Positions 24,903-32,943 are shown, counted from the first letter of the stretch. The stretch: DNA of 49,247 nt from Gammaproteobacteria bacterium (GCA_030427485.1 JAUICG010000032.1:1-49247); one strand, 5' to 3'. Numbers and translations: made by a program. Notes: generated by a model not told the origin, from the sequence alone.

Positions 24903-25670
24903 CTATAGGATGTAAAGATGATTGATAAGGTCTCTCGCAATGGCCTGTTCCATCCACCGCGGGAAGTCGAACTCGGGTCCGGTCAAGGTGTCGAGCAGGG
25001 TGCCCAGCGAGCGCCCCGCGCGCAGGCCCTGGATAAACGCATAGTCGGCCTGGCTGATGTACACCTGGTGTATGCGAAAATCGCGCCGAAACACCAGTAC
25101 CGGCCGCGGTGACTCCGAGACGTGCAAGGCCGCCCCGCTTGCAGACGGGTCGGCATGCCACTTGAGGATGTCCACCAGCGGATAGACTGAGCGCACCAGG
25201 CCGACGTGCCGCGCGATTCCGATGCCTACCCTGTCGACCGGGTGCTGGTCGAGCAGGGCCAGAGAGCGCGCATCGAAATGGTTGTCGCCGGCCCGGTTGG
25301 CGCGATGACGAAGCCAGTCCAGTGTGGCGACCGGTCCGACGAAAGGATGTTCCTCGCCCACCCGGGAGTGCTGGACCAGTGCGGGAAGTTCCGCCCCCCA
25401 CTCGCCCCAGTCGCCTTTGGCCGGTGGGTACAGCGCGAGCAGTTCGGTAAGCAGCGCCCGGAATTTGGCCTGGCCCAGCATCCAGCGCACCGTGGGATAG
25501 GTGACGCCCAGCGCCGCCTCGGCCACCGCGTGCAGGTTCCTGCGGTAGACGGAGAACCCGTCCCCGTAGCGCAGCGATCCGCTGCGCAGCGGCGCGGCGA
25601 GTACCCGCGCCGCAAAGCGTGATTGCTGCCAGGCCAGCGCGCGGGCGTCGTCATTCACTGTAGTGTTCAT
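24903..25670 (-). CDS. bufC: DUF2063 protein, MNIO partner (BufC-like)
   Basis: The protein has 255 residues. The N-terminal DUF2063 domain reads GFSVYRRNLHAVAEAALGVTYPTVRWMLG (about 38-66, a long helix pair), and the family's recurring FRRDFRIHQVYISQADYAFI (about 192-211) lies near the C-terminus. DUF2063 proteins bind the leader of the precursor peptide and deliver it to the DUF692 enzyme, as MbnC does in methanobactin synthesis. The ATG overlaps the bufB stop by four bases (ATGA), so stoichiometry is coupled. The length is normal. Confidence 0.88.
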   Translation of the reverse strand: MNTTVNDDARALAWQQSRFAARVLAAPLRSGSLRYGDGFSVYRRNLHAVAEAALGVTYPTVRWMLGQAKFRALLTELLALYPPAKGDWGEWGAELPALVQHSRVGEEHPFVGPVATLDWLRHRANRAGDNHFDARSLALLDQHPVDRVGIGIARHVGLVRSVYPLVDILKWHADPSASGAALHVSESPRPVLVFRRDFRIHQVYISQADYAFIQGLRAGRSLGTLLDTLTGPEFDFPRWMEQAIARDLINHLYIL

Positions 25671-26581
25671 ACCTTACTCCTGTTGGCGTTCGCTGCGTTG
25701 CCCCGGCGCCTGCAGTGCGCAGCCTCTTCCAGCAGTACCGGCCACGCCGGCAACCGGGTGTCCCATTCGATCAGGGTGGGTACCTTGCCCAGGTGACGCA
25801 GCGCGTACTGGTAAACCTGCCAGGCGGTCCCTGACACCGGGGCGGCGTGGTCGTCCACGGCAATGTTCCCCGCAGCTACCCGGGTGTGGCCGGCGAGATG
25901 AATCTCGCCAACCGCCGCGGCCGGGATGCGGTCTAGCCAGGCCACGGCGTCCGCGTACGGGTGTGCGCACTGCTTGTTGTGTGCGTTCACCAACAGGTTG
26001 TTGATGTCCACCAGCAACTGGCAGCCCGTGCTCTGTACGAGGTGACAGAGGTATTCGGTCTCGCTGAGTTCGTGGTGCAGGTCGTCCGCATAGGTACTGA
26101 TGTTCTCCAGCAGCAGCGGGCGGCCGATCGCCTGCTGCACGCGGTCGATATTGGCCTGCAATACCGCGAGCGACGCTCGCGTGCGCTGCACGGGGAGCAG
26201 GTCTCCCATGTGGCGCCTGCGGCCGTTGAGGTCGACCCAGCAAAAACAGAGGTGGTCCGATACCAGGATGGGGTCGACACGCTCCACCAGTTTCGCCAGT
26301 TTGGTGACGGCCTCACCGGATACCCCCGCGGCCGACCCGAGGCCAAGGGCCGTGCAGTGCAGGCTGATGTCATACAATTCCCGTGCCCGCTCGAGCACGG
26401 CGAGATTCGCCCCGCCGTCGACGAAGAAGTTCTCCGCATGCACCTCGACGAAATCCAGGTCGGCTGCGTTTGCGAGCGCCGGCCCGTAGTGGGGGTGCCG
26501 CAGTCCCACGCCGACCCTGGGACCCGTGCTTTCAGAGGCGCCGAAGCGCCTCGTCGTGCACGCTGGCGATGGATCAACCAT
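25667..26581 (-). CDS. bufB: DUF692 multinuclear non-heme iron enzyme (MNIO), BufB-like
   Basis: The protein has 304 residues. The TIM-barrel with its metal-binding set is complete: LRHPHYG, FVEVHAENFF, SLHC, VSDHLCF, LLENIS, LVDINNLLVNAHN, GEIHLAGH, VDDHAAP and LIEWDT. MNIOs hold two or three irons and oxidise Cys in ribosomal peptides; in bufferin synthesis the Cys become 5-thiooxazoles. It acts in the cytoplasm on the DUF2282 peptide before export. Its first 8 bases overlap the end of bufA (ATGGTTGA), making coupled translation certain on geometry. An N-terminal extension of about 20 residues precedes the barrel. Confidence 0.94.
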   Translation of the reverse strand: MVDPSPACTTRRFGASESTGPRVGVGLRHPHYGPALANAADLDFVEVHAENFFVDGGANLAVLERARELYDISLHCTALGLGSAAGVSGEAVTKLAKLVERVDPILVSDHLCFCWVDLNGRRRHMGDLLPVQRTRASLAVLQANIDRVQQAIGRPLLLENISTYADDLHHELSETEYLCHLVQSTGCQLLVDINNLLVNAHNKQCAHPYADAVAWLDRIPAAAVGEIHLAGHTRVAAGNIAVDDHAAPVSGTAWQVYQYALRHLGKVPTLIEWDTRLPAWPVLLEEAAHCRRRGNAANANRSKV

Positions 26582-26867
26582 CAGCCTGGCCGCCCTGAGT
26601 GGCCTCGTAGGCCGCTTTCGCCTCGGCTTTCAACATGCCGCCGAGGTCGTCGCAGGTGCCTGTTTCCACCAGCTTCCACTCGCCGGGGTCCTTGTCGACG
26701 GTGGACTGGCCGGCGCAGGAATGCGTGCCCGCCAGGTTGCCGCAGTCGTTCTGGCCGATACCGGCGATGCCGTAGCATTTCTCTTTGCCGGCGGCACTTA
26801 CCGGTGCGACTGCCAGGGTGGAAAGCGCTGCCACCAATGCGGCGCTTGCTATCAATTGCTTGTTCAT
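26574..26867 (-). CDS. bufA: DUF2282 precursor peptide of a bufferin-type metallophore (BufA-like)
   Basis: The peptide has 97 residues. The signal peptide (LIASAALVAALSTLAVAPVSAA) cleaves near residue 26; the mature part starts GKEKCYGIAGIGQNDCGN. Four Cys, at 31, 42, 51 and 72 (EKCYGI, NDCGN, HSCAGQ, GTCDDLGG), match the conserved pattern of DUF2282. In Caulobacter, bufferins of this family are modified at Cys by an MNIO and sequester copper in the periplasm; in Cupriavidus the same gene (gigP) is gold/copper-induced. Here the ATG has AAGGAG at nine bases. The modified residues and the metal are inferred from the family. Confidence 0.93.
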   Translation of the reverse strand: MNKQLIASAALVAALSTLAVAPVSAAGKEKCYGIAGIGQNDCGNLAGTHSCAGQSTVDKDPGEWKLVETGTCDDLGGMLKAEAKAAYEATQGGQADG

Positions 26868-26899
26868 GGGTAGGTACTCCTTTTCAGTTCAGGAAGGGG

Positions 26900-26981
26900 G
26901 CTGGCCAGGGAATCCGTGCGGGAGGTTGCGGACCGGGGAGTAGTCACGACTGCCCCAACGCCCGGACCCTCTCCGGCCAGC
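26900..26981 (-). other. Structured RNA segment between YHS gene and bufA
   Basis: In the 125-base gap, GCTGGCC (26900-26906) pairs with GGCCAGC (26975-26981), and the stem continues with AGGG/CCCT and TCCG/CGGA across two bulges, 15 pairs in all. A second hairpin sits inside (GGGG..AGTC-AC-GACT..CCCC, 26935-26956). There is no T-run on the minus strand, so it is not a standard terminator. It could block ribosome or nuclease access or attenuate read-through from YHS into buf. A computed fold would decide. Confidence 0.4.
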
Positions 26982-26992
26982 GTGTATGTCAC

Positions 26993-27472
26993 TCACTCGT
27001 CATCGAGTTGCGCGACAGTCAGGTTGTGGATGCCGGACCAGTTGCGCTCGGCCGTTGCGATGTTGCCGGGTACATCCTCGAGCCACTTCGCTTGCACCTG
27101 TTTGTTGAGGTTCAGGTACAGCTTGCCGTCCACGATGCGCCAGGCCAGCGGATCCACGTCGAGCTTCTTGTTCAGCGCAACGCCCATCGCGCAGTAACCG
27201 CCGAACTGGGGCGCATACTTCTGGGGCGCGGCACGGAACGCATCGCGGTTTTCCGCAGAGGAAAACAGGTAGATCGCATCCCGGTAGGAAGCGCTGTATT
27301 CCTGCTCGCCCTTGACCGGGCCGGTTTCGGTGAAGTAAGACACCGCATCGTAGCCGTGGATGGCGAGGTCGTTGGCGTCGGTGTTGAGTTGTACGTCCGC
27401 GGCGAAACCGCCGGCCGAGAAGGCGACGGCGACGACCGCTGCGAATCGCTTGAGGGTATTGAGTATTTTCAT
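26993..27472 (-). CDS. Periplasmic YHS-domain protein
   Basis: The protein has 159 residues from the ATG at 27472, with AAGGAG upstream. The signal peptide (FAAVVAVAFSAGGFAA) ends near residue 24. The YHS core reads IHGYDAVSYFTETGPVKG, then AIYLFSSAENRDAFRAAP, YAPQFGGYCAMGVALNKKL, with one Cys that is a candidate metal ligand. YHS domains occur in copper ATPases and as small periplasmic proteins; GYDAVSYF proteins are common near metal and redox stress genes. It lies 125 bases before bufA on the same strand, so a copper-linked role beside the bufferin is a reasonable inference. Confidence 0.8.
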   Translation of the reverse strand: MKILNTLKRFAAVVAVAFSAGGFAADVQLNTDANDLAIHGYDAVSYFTETGPVKGEQEYSASYRDAIYLFSSAENRDAFRAAPQKYAPQFGGYCAMGVALNKKLDVDPLAWRIVDGKLYLNLNKQVQAKWLEDVPGNIATAERNWSGIHNLTVAQLDDE

Positions 27473-27621
27473 GTCTGTAGACTCCTTGAGTGTCGGTTTG
27501 ACAAATTGCTTGCTAAGGTTGTTGAAACGATTGGTCCGTGGCGGTTTGCCGCTGACCGGTGAAAAACGGTTCAGGTTCTTTGCATAGGCAGCCTCCTCTC
27601 GCTTGTCTGGGGGTTTCGCAG

Positions 27622-28044
27622 TCAATCAACTGCGGGAAAGATTTCCCGCTCATCCTCGCGTATCGCCAGTTCGTTGATGCTGGCGTCGCGATTGTTCATC
27701 AGGCCGTCATCGTCAAACGTCCAGTGTTCGTTGCCAATGGCGCGAAACCACTGGCCGTTGTCATCGCGGTACTCGTAGCGGAAGTGCACGGCGATCCGGT
27801 TACCGGCGAATGTGAACAGTTCCTTGCGCAGGCAGTAATCCAATTCGCGTTGCCACTTGCGCTGCAGGAACGCCGCGATGGCCTCGCGGCCCTGCAGAAA
27901 CTCGTTGCGGTTTCGCCAGGTGCTGTGCTCGCTGTAGGCGAGCGCGACTTTCTGCGGGTCCCTGGTGTTCCAAAGGGCCTCCCCGCGCCGGACTTTCGCC
28001 AACGCGGTTTCCCGGGTGAAAGGTGGTTTGATCTGTTCGTTCAT
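27622..28044 (-). CDS. DUF1348/NTF2-like protein
   Basis: The protein has 140 residues from the ATG at 28044; an earlier in-frame ATG at 28116 would run through the operator and is rejected. It reads PPFTRETALAKVRRGEALWN, then RDPQKVALAYSEHSTWRNRN, FLQGREAIAAFLQRKW, DYCLRKELFTF, NRIAVHFRYEYRDDNGQWFR and GNEHWTFDDDGLMNNRDASI, all hallmarks of DUF1348. The fold is NTF2-like and the function unknown; these genes are often opposite a TetR gene, as here. It is the first gene of the minus-strand train, under two TetR operators. Confidence 0.86.
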   Translation of the reverse strand: MNEQIKPPFTRETALAKVRRGEALWNTRDPQKVALAYSEHSTWRNRNEFLQGREAIAAFLQRKWQRELDYCLRKELFTFAGNRIAVHFRYEYRDDNGQWFRAIGNEHWTFDDDGLMNNRDASINELAIREDEREIFPAVD

Positions 28045-28060
28045 CGTTGTAGCCTCTATG

Positions 28061-28116
28061 TATACCGATCTGTTTACCTTGGAGCATAAGATAAACAGAT
28101 CGGTTTCCCTCGTCAA
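28061..28116 (-). promoter_or_regulatory. Promoter of the DUF1348-YHS-buf unit with two TetR operators
   Basis: On the minus strand TTGACG (28116-28111), 17 bases and TATCTT (28093-28088) form a good promoter. Operator 2 (TAAACAGATCGGTTTC, 28092-28107) fills the spacer and operator 1 (TATACCGATCTGTTTA, 28061-28076) sits just downstream; the pair forms a 13-bp inverted repeat (ACCGATCTGTTTA / TAAACAGATCGGT). The consensus is TAnACnGATCnGTnT(A/C). Binding would block initiation and clearance. Confidence 0.7.
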
Positions 28117-28202
28117 TGGATTTTTCTAGATCGTTTCGTTATAGGCTAATACGTTTTTTCCGCGATACTGTTCCATAACAGCGCAAGCAGTGCGGTTTCA
28201 GC

Positions 28203-28240
28203 TTGATGAATAGGCATATAAAGGTATACTGATCGGTGTC
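28203..28240 (+). promoter_or_regulatory. Autoregulated promoter of the TetR gene
   Basis: TTGATG (28203-28208), a 16-bp spacer and TATACT (28225-28230) precede the TetR ATG. The third operator copy (TATACTGATCGGTGTC, 28225-28240) covers the -10, so the TetR protein should repress itself as well as the divergent unit. Confidence 0.65.
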
Positions 28241-28259
28241 TTAATGAGTGGGGTCGCAT

Positions 28260-28826
28260 ATGCCGTCACCGTCAAAACGGGAACTGATCGTCGACGAGGC
28301 GTTGAAGTTGTTCTACCGACACGGGTTTCACGCCACAGGTGTGGACGCGATCATTGCGCGCGCCGGGGTATCCAAGAAAACGCTATACAGCCATTTTCGC
28401 ACCAAGGATGAACTCATCCTCGCCACGTTGCGCAAACGCGACGAGCTGTTCCGGAACAAACTGATGCGCGCTACGGAGCGCCGGGCGTCAGAACCGCGCG
28501 ACCGGCTGCTGGCGGTGTTCGACTTCCTGGCAGACTGGTTTCACGAGAAGGATTTCAACGGCTGTATGTTTATCAATGCCGCAGCGGAATTCGCCGAGCA
28601 GGACAATCCGAGCCATATGCTCAGCGCGGAGCACAAGCGGTTGGTCGCCGACTATCTCTGCGAACAGGCGGAACTGGCCGGCGCGAGAGACCCTGTTGCG
28701 CTGTCCCACGAACTCAACCTGTTGATGGAGGGGGCTATCGTGTACGCCCACGTGATGGGGGACAAGCGCTCGGCGGAACGGGCGAGGGACATGGCACGTA
28801 TGTTCATTGACAGGCAATTCGACTGA
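28260..28826 (+). CDS. TetR/AcrR family regulator of the divergent DUF1348-buf unit
   Basis: The protein has 188 residues from the ATG at 28260 (GTG at 28248 is in frame). The helix-turn-helix HATGVDAIIARAGVSKKTLY and SHFRTKDELILATL are canonical TetR. The C-terminal domain contains a Cys (FNGCMFINAAAEF), which occurs in many regulators of this subgroup and might sense electrophiles or metals, but a single Cys is weak evidence. It is divergent from the DUF1348 gene, with three operator copies between. No other candidate regulator for buf is present. Confidence 0.92.
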   Translation: MPSPSKRELIVDEALKLFYRHGFHATGVDAIIARAGVSKKTLYSHFRTKDELILATLRKRDELFRNKLMRATERRASEPRDRLLAVFDFLADWFHEKDFNGCMFINAAAEFAEQDNPSHMLSAEHKRLVADYLCEQAELAGARDPVALSHELNLLMEGAIVYAHVMGDKRSAERARDMARMFIDRQFD

Positions 28827-28968
28827 TGCCCGGCGTCCTCTGCATGCGCATGCGGCAGCTGCCAGAGCGGCCGGCGCCAGTGCCCCATCGCGTGTTCAGC
28901 CAGTGCGACTGGTCCACACGCGGAAGTCGCGGGTTAGAGGTGGTCGAGGCATTCCCGCGCCGCGCCTG

Positions 28969-29586
28969 TCAGTCGGCCTCGTTAGCGCGCAACCCGGCGA
29001 GTTCGTCTTCAAGCGCGCTTATCCGCTGCAGCAGCGGGTCGACGGCACGGGCCACCTGCTCCTGGCTGAAGCGGGGCGTGATATGCTGCGAACAGTTCCA
29101 GTCGAATGCCTGCAGGCGGAAACGCACGATGCGCTCCACCCGCGCGCGGTACCCCGGGGACGTCACGCTTTCCGCCAACCCCGGATCGTCGTCCGGGGTG
29201 AGGATCTCGCAATGCGTATAGATTTTCAGGCGCGCACGAGCCGCGTAGTCCATCAGGAACAGGCAGGCCCGATCATTCGCCAGGGCGTTTCCGACACTGA
29301 TGTACTGACGGTTGCCGCGATAATCCGCGAAAGCGAGGGTGCGCTCGTCGAGCACCTTGAGAAAGCCGACCGGGCCGCCCCGGTGCTGTACATACGGCCA
29401 ACCGGTTTCCGATACCGTGGCCAGGTAAAAGCTGTCGCGGGCGGCAATGAACCCGGTCTCGTTGGCGGTGAAGCGACCGAAAACCCTGTCGCCCGCAAAG
29501 TCGGTGTAAAGGGCGTCGCTGCCCATCGACTTCTGCACCGCGCGTACACTGGGTGTCGCGGCGATATCGAGAAATCCGTAACTCAT
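28969..29586 (-). CDS. Pyridoxamine 5'-phosphate oxidase-fold flavoprotein
   Basis: The protein has 205 residues from the ATG at 29586 (GAGGAGT upstream). The PNPOx-like split barrel is visible from DSFYLATVSETGWPYVQHRG through FLKVLDERTLAFADYRGNRQ, then DRACLFLMDYAARARLKIYT. The C-terminal region is predicted coiled coil (LQRISALEDELAGLRANEAD). It should bind FMN or F420/heme in the cytoplasm; function unknown. A LysR gene is divergent and probably controls it. Confidence 0.8.
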   Translation of the reverse strand: MSYGFLDIAATPSVRAVQKSMGSDALYTDFAGDRVFGRFTANETGFIAARDSFYLATVSETGWPYVQHRGGPVGFLKVLDERTLAFADYRGNRQYISVGNALANDRACLFLMDYAARARLKIYTHCEILTPDDDPGLAESVTSPGYRARVERIVRFRLQAFDWNCSQHITPRFSQEQVARAVDPLLQRISALEDELAGLRANEAD

Positions 29587-29765
29587 TGCAATACTCCTCA
29601 CTCAACGGGGCAGCGGGCCGGAAGGTGCCTCCCGGTCCGCTACCGACGCATCAGACGGTATCCGCGTTCGGGGCACGATCAGTCCTCCTCCGGTTTACGA
29701 GCAGGGATGTGCTCGCTGGTGAAAATACTAGATGCATCGCTTGCGGAAGATAATAGGGCAATTTC

Positions 29766-29780
29766 GGGAAGGTCCTTCCC
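29766..29780. promoter_or_regulatory. Perfect palindrome upstream of the second LysR gene
   Basis: GGGAAGG-T-CCTTCCC is a perfect 7-bp inverted repeat 18 bases before the LysR ATG and about 180 bases before the PNPOx-fold ATG. The place suits LysR self-control; the sequence itself is GC-rich and not a typical T-N11-A box, so it may also be a simple hairpin in the leader. Confidence 0.35.
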
Positions 29781-29797
29781 AGATACTGGAACACTCG

Positions 29798-30703
29798 ATG
29801 GATAGGCTCGAAGCGATGTCGATGCTGCTGGAGGTGGTCGCGAAAGGCAGTTTCTCCGCCGCGAGCCGGGCGCTCGACGTGCCATTGACCACGCTCACCC
29901 GGAAAATCTCCGATCTGGAGGACCACCTGGGCACACGCCTCCTGCAACGGACGACGCGAAAACTCTCGCTGACCGACTCCGGCGCGGCTTACATCACCGC
30001 CGCTCGCGGGATTCTCGAACAGGTGGAACAGGCGGAGAGCGAGGCGGCGGGCGAGTTCACCTCGCCCAGGGGCGAACTCACCGTTACCGCGCCAGTGATG
30101 TTCGGGCGCAAATTCGTACTGCCGGTGATTGCCGGCTACCTGGCGGAATTTCCCGAGGTCTCCGTCAGGCTGCTGCTGGCCGACCGCAACATCGATCTGG
30201 TTGACCAGCATGTGGACATGGCTGTGCGCATAGGCCCGCTGCCGGACAGCACGATGGTCGCCACCCCGGTTGGCTCGATGCGTACCATCACCTGCGGACA
30301 GCCCGCGCTGCTGGCCCGCCTGGGTCCGCCCGAAACTCCCGGGGACCTGGCCAGGCTCCCCTGCATCACCTTGGACACGCCGATGCCGGGATCAGGTTGG
30401 CGATATCGCTGTGCCGAAGAGGTTGCAGACAAGCCCGTTGCCGTCCTCGCGAGACTGGCAGTCAGCACGCCCGAGGCCGCCGCCGCGGCAGCCATTCTCG
30501 GCGTCGGTGTCGCCCGCCTGTTGCACTACCAGGTCGTCGACGCCATTGCAGCCGGTGAACTGCTCGCTGTACTGGAACCCTATGAGCCGGCGCCCTCGCC
30601 GGTGAACCTGCTGCATGCCTCCAGGGGGTTGATGCCGCTGAAGATGCGCCGGTTCCTGGATTTCGCCGCGCCCCGGCTCAGGGACGCGTTGCGGCAGTTC
30701 TAG
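29798..30703 (+). CDS. LysR-family transcriptional regulator
   Basis: The protein has 301 residues from the ATG at 29798; an earlier frame start at 29732 is not supported by a ribosome site. The HTH reads LEVVAKGSFSAASRALDVPL, with TTLTRKISDLEDHLGTRLLQ. The effector domain runs from GELTVTAPVMFGRKFVLPVI. It is of the CrgA/DntR-like short subgroup. It probably regulates the divergent PNPOx-fold gene. The inducer is unknown. Confidence 0.9.
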   Translation: MDRLEAMSMLLEVVAKGSFSAASRALDVPLTTLTRKISDLEDHLGTRLLQRTTRKLSLTDSGAAYITAARGILEQVEQAESEAAGEFTSPRGELTVTAPVMFGRKFVLPVIAGYLAEFPEVSVRLLLADRNIDLVDQHVDMAVRIGPLPDSTMVATPVGSMRTITCGQPALLARLGPPETPGDLARLPCITLDTPMPGSGWRYRCAEEVADKPVAVLARLAVSTPEAAAAAAILGVGVARLLHYQVVDAIAAGELLAVLEPYEPAPSPVNLLHASRGLMPLKMRRFLDFAAPRLRDALRQF

Positions 30704-30818
30704 TGCACTGATGACCGGGTGAGCCGATGACCTGTGGCAGTTGTTCGGGTATCCCGGCGTGATCGACGGCTGCTGCGAACGGGTTATATACTAACCGCCG
30801 CCATTCGCACCGGAGCTT

Positions 30819-30944
30819 GTGACCTTGACAGACCAGACCGACTTCTCCGCCTACCTGGAACCTACCCGCTTCTCCTCGGTGAGGAACCGGGTGCCAGACC
30901 GCGAACCGCTGGCGTTGATGCTGCGCAGTGGGACGCAGATGTAG
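30819..30944 (+). pseudogene. Possible truncated transglutaminase-like gene start
   Basis: A GTG frame of 41 codons reads TLTDQTDFSAYLEPTRFSSV and stops at TAG (30942-30944). The TDFSAYLEPTRF portion resembles the N-terminus of bacterial transglutaminase-like proteins as remembered, after which similarity stops, as expected after a deletion. A TCGACG (30763-30768), 18 bases, TATACT (30787-30792) pair with a GGTTA-TATAC-TAACC palindrome lies before it and could be the old promoter. The rest of 30704-31005 has nothing else I can support. Confidence 0.3.
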
Positions 30945-31005
30945 CACTGGAGACAGGTCGCGCCTGAACTGCAACCAGGCTTCGAAAGTCCTTGGAGAGG
31001 TGTGT

Positions 31006-32943
31006 ATGAATAATCGTAATCGTTGGCCTGGCGCGTGCTCCCTGATGGTGTGCATGGCCATATCGACCGCCGTCCTGTCAGCGGAGAATTACTCGCCGCC
31101 CACCCGGGACGAGTGGCCTACGCAGGTCTTCTTCGGCGACACCCACCTGCACACCAACCAGTCACCGGACGCGTTTACGTTCGGCAACCGCGGCGTCACG
31201 CCGGAACAGGCCTATCGCTTCGCCCGCGGTGAGACAGTCATCTCGCAAACGGGCGTGCCGGCGCGGCTCGCGCGTCCGCTGGATTTCCTGATGGTGTCGG
31301 ATCACTCCGAGTTCATGGGCATCTTTCCCAAGGTATTCGCGCATTCAGCGGACATCGCCGATACAGCGCTGGGCAGGCGCTGGACGGCGCACCTGGAGGC
31401 GGGACACCCGGAGCGCATCCTGATCGACTTCGGCCTGCTCTCGATGAACGTCCTGGAGTCCGGCGCATCGCCCGAAGCAGTGGCGCAGGGCATGGGCCTG
31501 CCCGCGGATTACCTGGAAGGTCTCGGGCAAATAGCCGTCCCGCCCGCCGTGCGCAGTGCCGTCTGGTCGCAGGTCGGGGAGGTCGCCGACACCTTCAACG
31601 AGCCGGGTCGTTTCACCGCGTTTATCGGCTACGAGTGGACCTCCATGCCCGACGGCAACAACCTGCACCGCAACGTCTTGTTCCGCGACGGCGCCGACAA
31701 AACCTCCCGGATCGTGCCCTTCTCCTCGATGGACAGCGGCGACCCACAGGCCCTGTGGCAGTTCATGGCGGACTACGAGCGCGATACAGGAGGCAGCGTG
31801 CTGGCGATACCGCACAACGGCAATGTCAGCAACGGATTGATGTTCGCTGAAACAACTCTCGGCGGCGAAGCGCTGACCCGCGACTACGCCGAGCGCCGTG
31901 CACGGTGGGAGCCTATTGTGGAGGTTACGCAGATCAAGGGCGATGGCGAGACCCATCCCTTTCTGTCGCCCAACGACGAGTTTGCCGATTATGAAACCTG
32001 GGACAAGGGCAACCTGTCGATGACCGCGCCCAAGGAAGAGGGGATGCTGCAGTACGAGTACGCGCGCTCGGCGCTGCTCAATGGCATGGCGCTCGGGCAG
32101 TTACTCGGCGCAAACCCGTTCGCCTTCGGGATGATCGGCAGCACCGATTCGCACACCAGCCTGGCGACCGCGGACGAAGACAATTTTTTCGGCAAGATGT
32201 CCTCGGCGGAACCGGCGCCCGATCGCGACCGTGCGCCCTATTTCCCCGCGGAAGGGCGCGAGGAGGCGCTCCCGCTGCACCAGTGGGAATCCCTGGCATC
32301 GGGCTACGCCGCGGTGTGGGCCAGGGACAACACCCGCGAGGCGCTGTTCGATGCGATGCGCCGCCGGGAAACCTACGCCACCACCGGGCCGCGCATGACA
32401 GTGCGTTTTTTCGGCGGCTGGGACTACGATCAGGCCGACCTGGTGCGCCCCGACATGGCGGTGGCGGGTTATGCGAATGGGGTGCCGATGGGAGGCCGCC
32501 TGTTCGCGGCCGATCAGGGAAAAGCGCCGACCTTCCTGTTGGCCGCGACCAGGGACCCGATCGGCGCCAACCTCGACCGGCTGCAGATTGTAAAAGGCTG
32601 GGTGGATGAAAGCGGCGACACGCACGAGCGCGTGTACAACGTCGCCGCCTCGGGCGGGCGCGCCATTCGCGACAATGAGGTCGCGCCGGTGGGCAGTACG
32701 GTGGACGTAGAAAACGCCACGTACAGCAACAGCATCGGCGATGCGGCGCTGGCGGCGTTCTGGGCAGACCCGGATTTCAATCCGAAACAGCCCGCATTTT
32801 ACTATGCGCGGGTGCTGGAAATTCCCTCCCCGCGCTGGACCACCGTGGACGCGGCATTCTTCGATACCGCGTTGCCGCAGGAGCCACCGGCCTTTGGCCA
32901 GGAGCGCGCCTATACCTCGCCGATCTGGTATGAGCCGCAGTAG
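31006..32943 (+). CDS. DUF3604 protein, PHP-like metal-dependent hydrolase fold, secreted
   Basis: The protein has 645 residues from the ATG at 31006 (GGAGAGG upstream). It has a type I signal peptide (LMVCMAISTAVLSA, cut near residue 25) and no lipobox. PHP-like motifs are in order: GDTHLHT (H47, H49), FLMVSDHSEFMG, FIGYEWTSMPDGNNLHRNV, LAIPHNGNVSNGLMF, FGMIGSTDSHTS. The C-terminal part reads TYATTGPRMTVRFFGGWDYD, then DPIGANLDRLQIVKGWVDE. DUF3604 is a family of unknown function; the H-x-H, D-H, H and D-x-H pattern suggests several metal ions and phosphoester or ester hydrolysis in the periplasm. It is a paralogue of the two genes at 33082 and 35066, convergent with them. Confidence 0.9.
   Translation: MNNRNRWPGACSLMVCMAISTAVLSAENYSPPTRDEWPTQVFFGDTHLHTNQSPDAFTFGNRGVTPEQAYRFARGETVISQTGVPARLARPLDFLMVSDHSEFMGIFPKVFAHSADIADTALGRRWTAHLEAGHPERILIDFGLLSMNVLESGASPEAVAQGMGLPADYLEGLGQIAVPPAVRSAVWSQVGEVADTFNEPGRFTAFIGYEWTSMPDGNNLHRNVLFRDGADKTSRIVPFSSMDSGDPQALWQFMADYERDTGGSVLAIPHNGNVSNGLMFAETTLGGEALTRDYAERRARWEPIVEVTQIKGDGETHPFLSPNDEFADYETWDKGNLSMTAPKEEGMLQYEYARSALLNGMALGQLLGANPFAFGMIGSTDSHTSLATADEDNFFGKMSSAEPAPDRDRAPYFPAEGREEALPLHQWESLASGYAAVWARDNTREALFDAMRRRETYATTGPRMTVRFFGGWDYDQADLVRPDMAVAGYANGVPMGGRLFAADQGKAPTFLLAATRDPIGANLDRLQIVKGWVDESGDTHERVYNVAASGGRAIRDNEVAPVGSTVDVENATYSNSIGDAALAAFWADPDFNPKQPAFYYARVLEIPSPRWTTVDAAFFDTALPQEPPAFGQERAYTSPIWYEPQ

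Noticed and set aside
28807..29805. Plus-strand 332-codon frame
   Set aside because: Antisense to the PNPOx-fold gene and to its divergent promoter; His/Arg-rich shadow.
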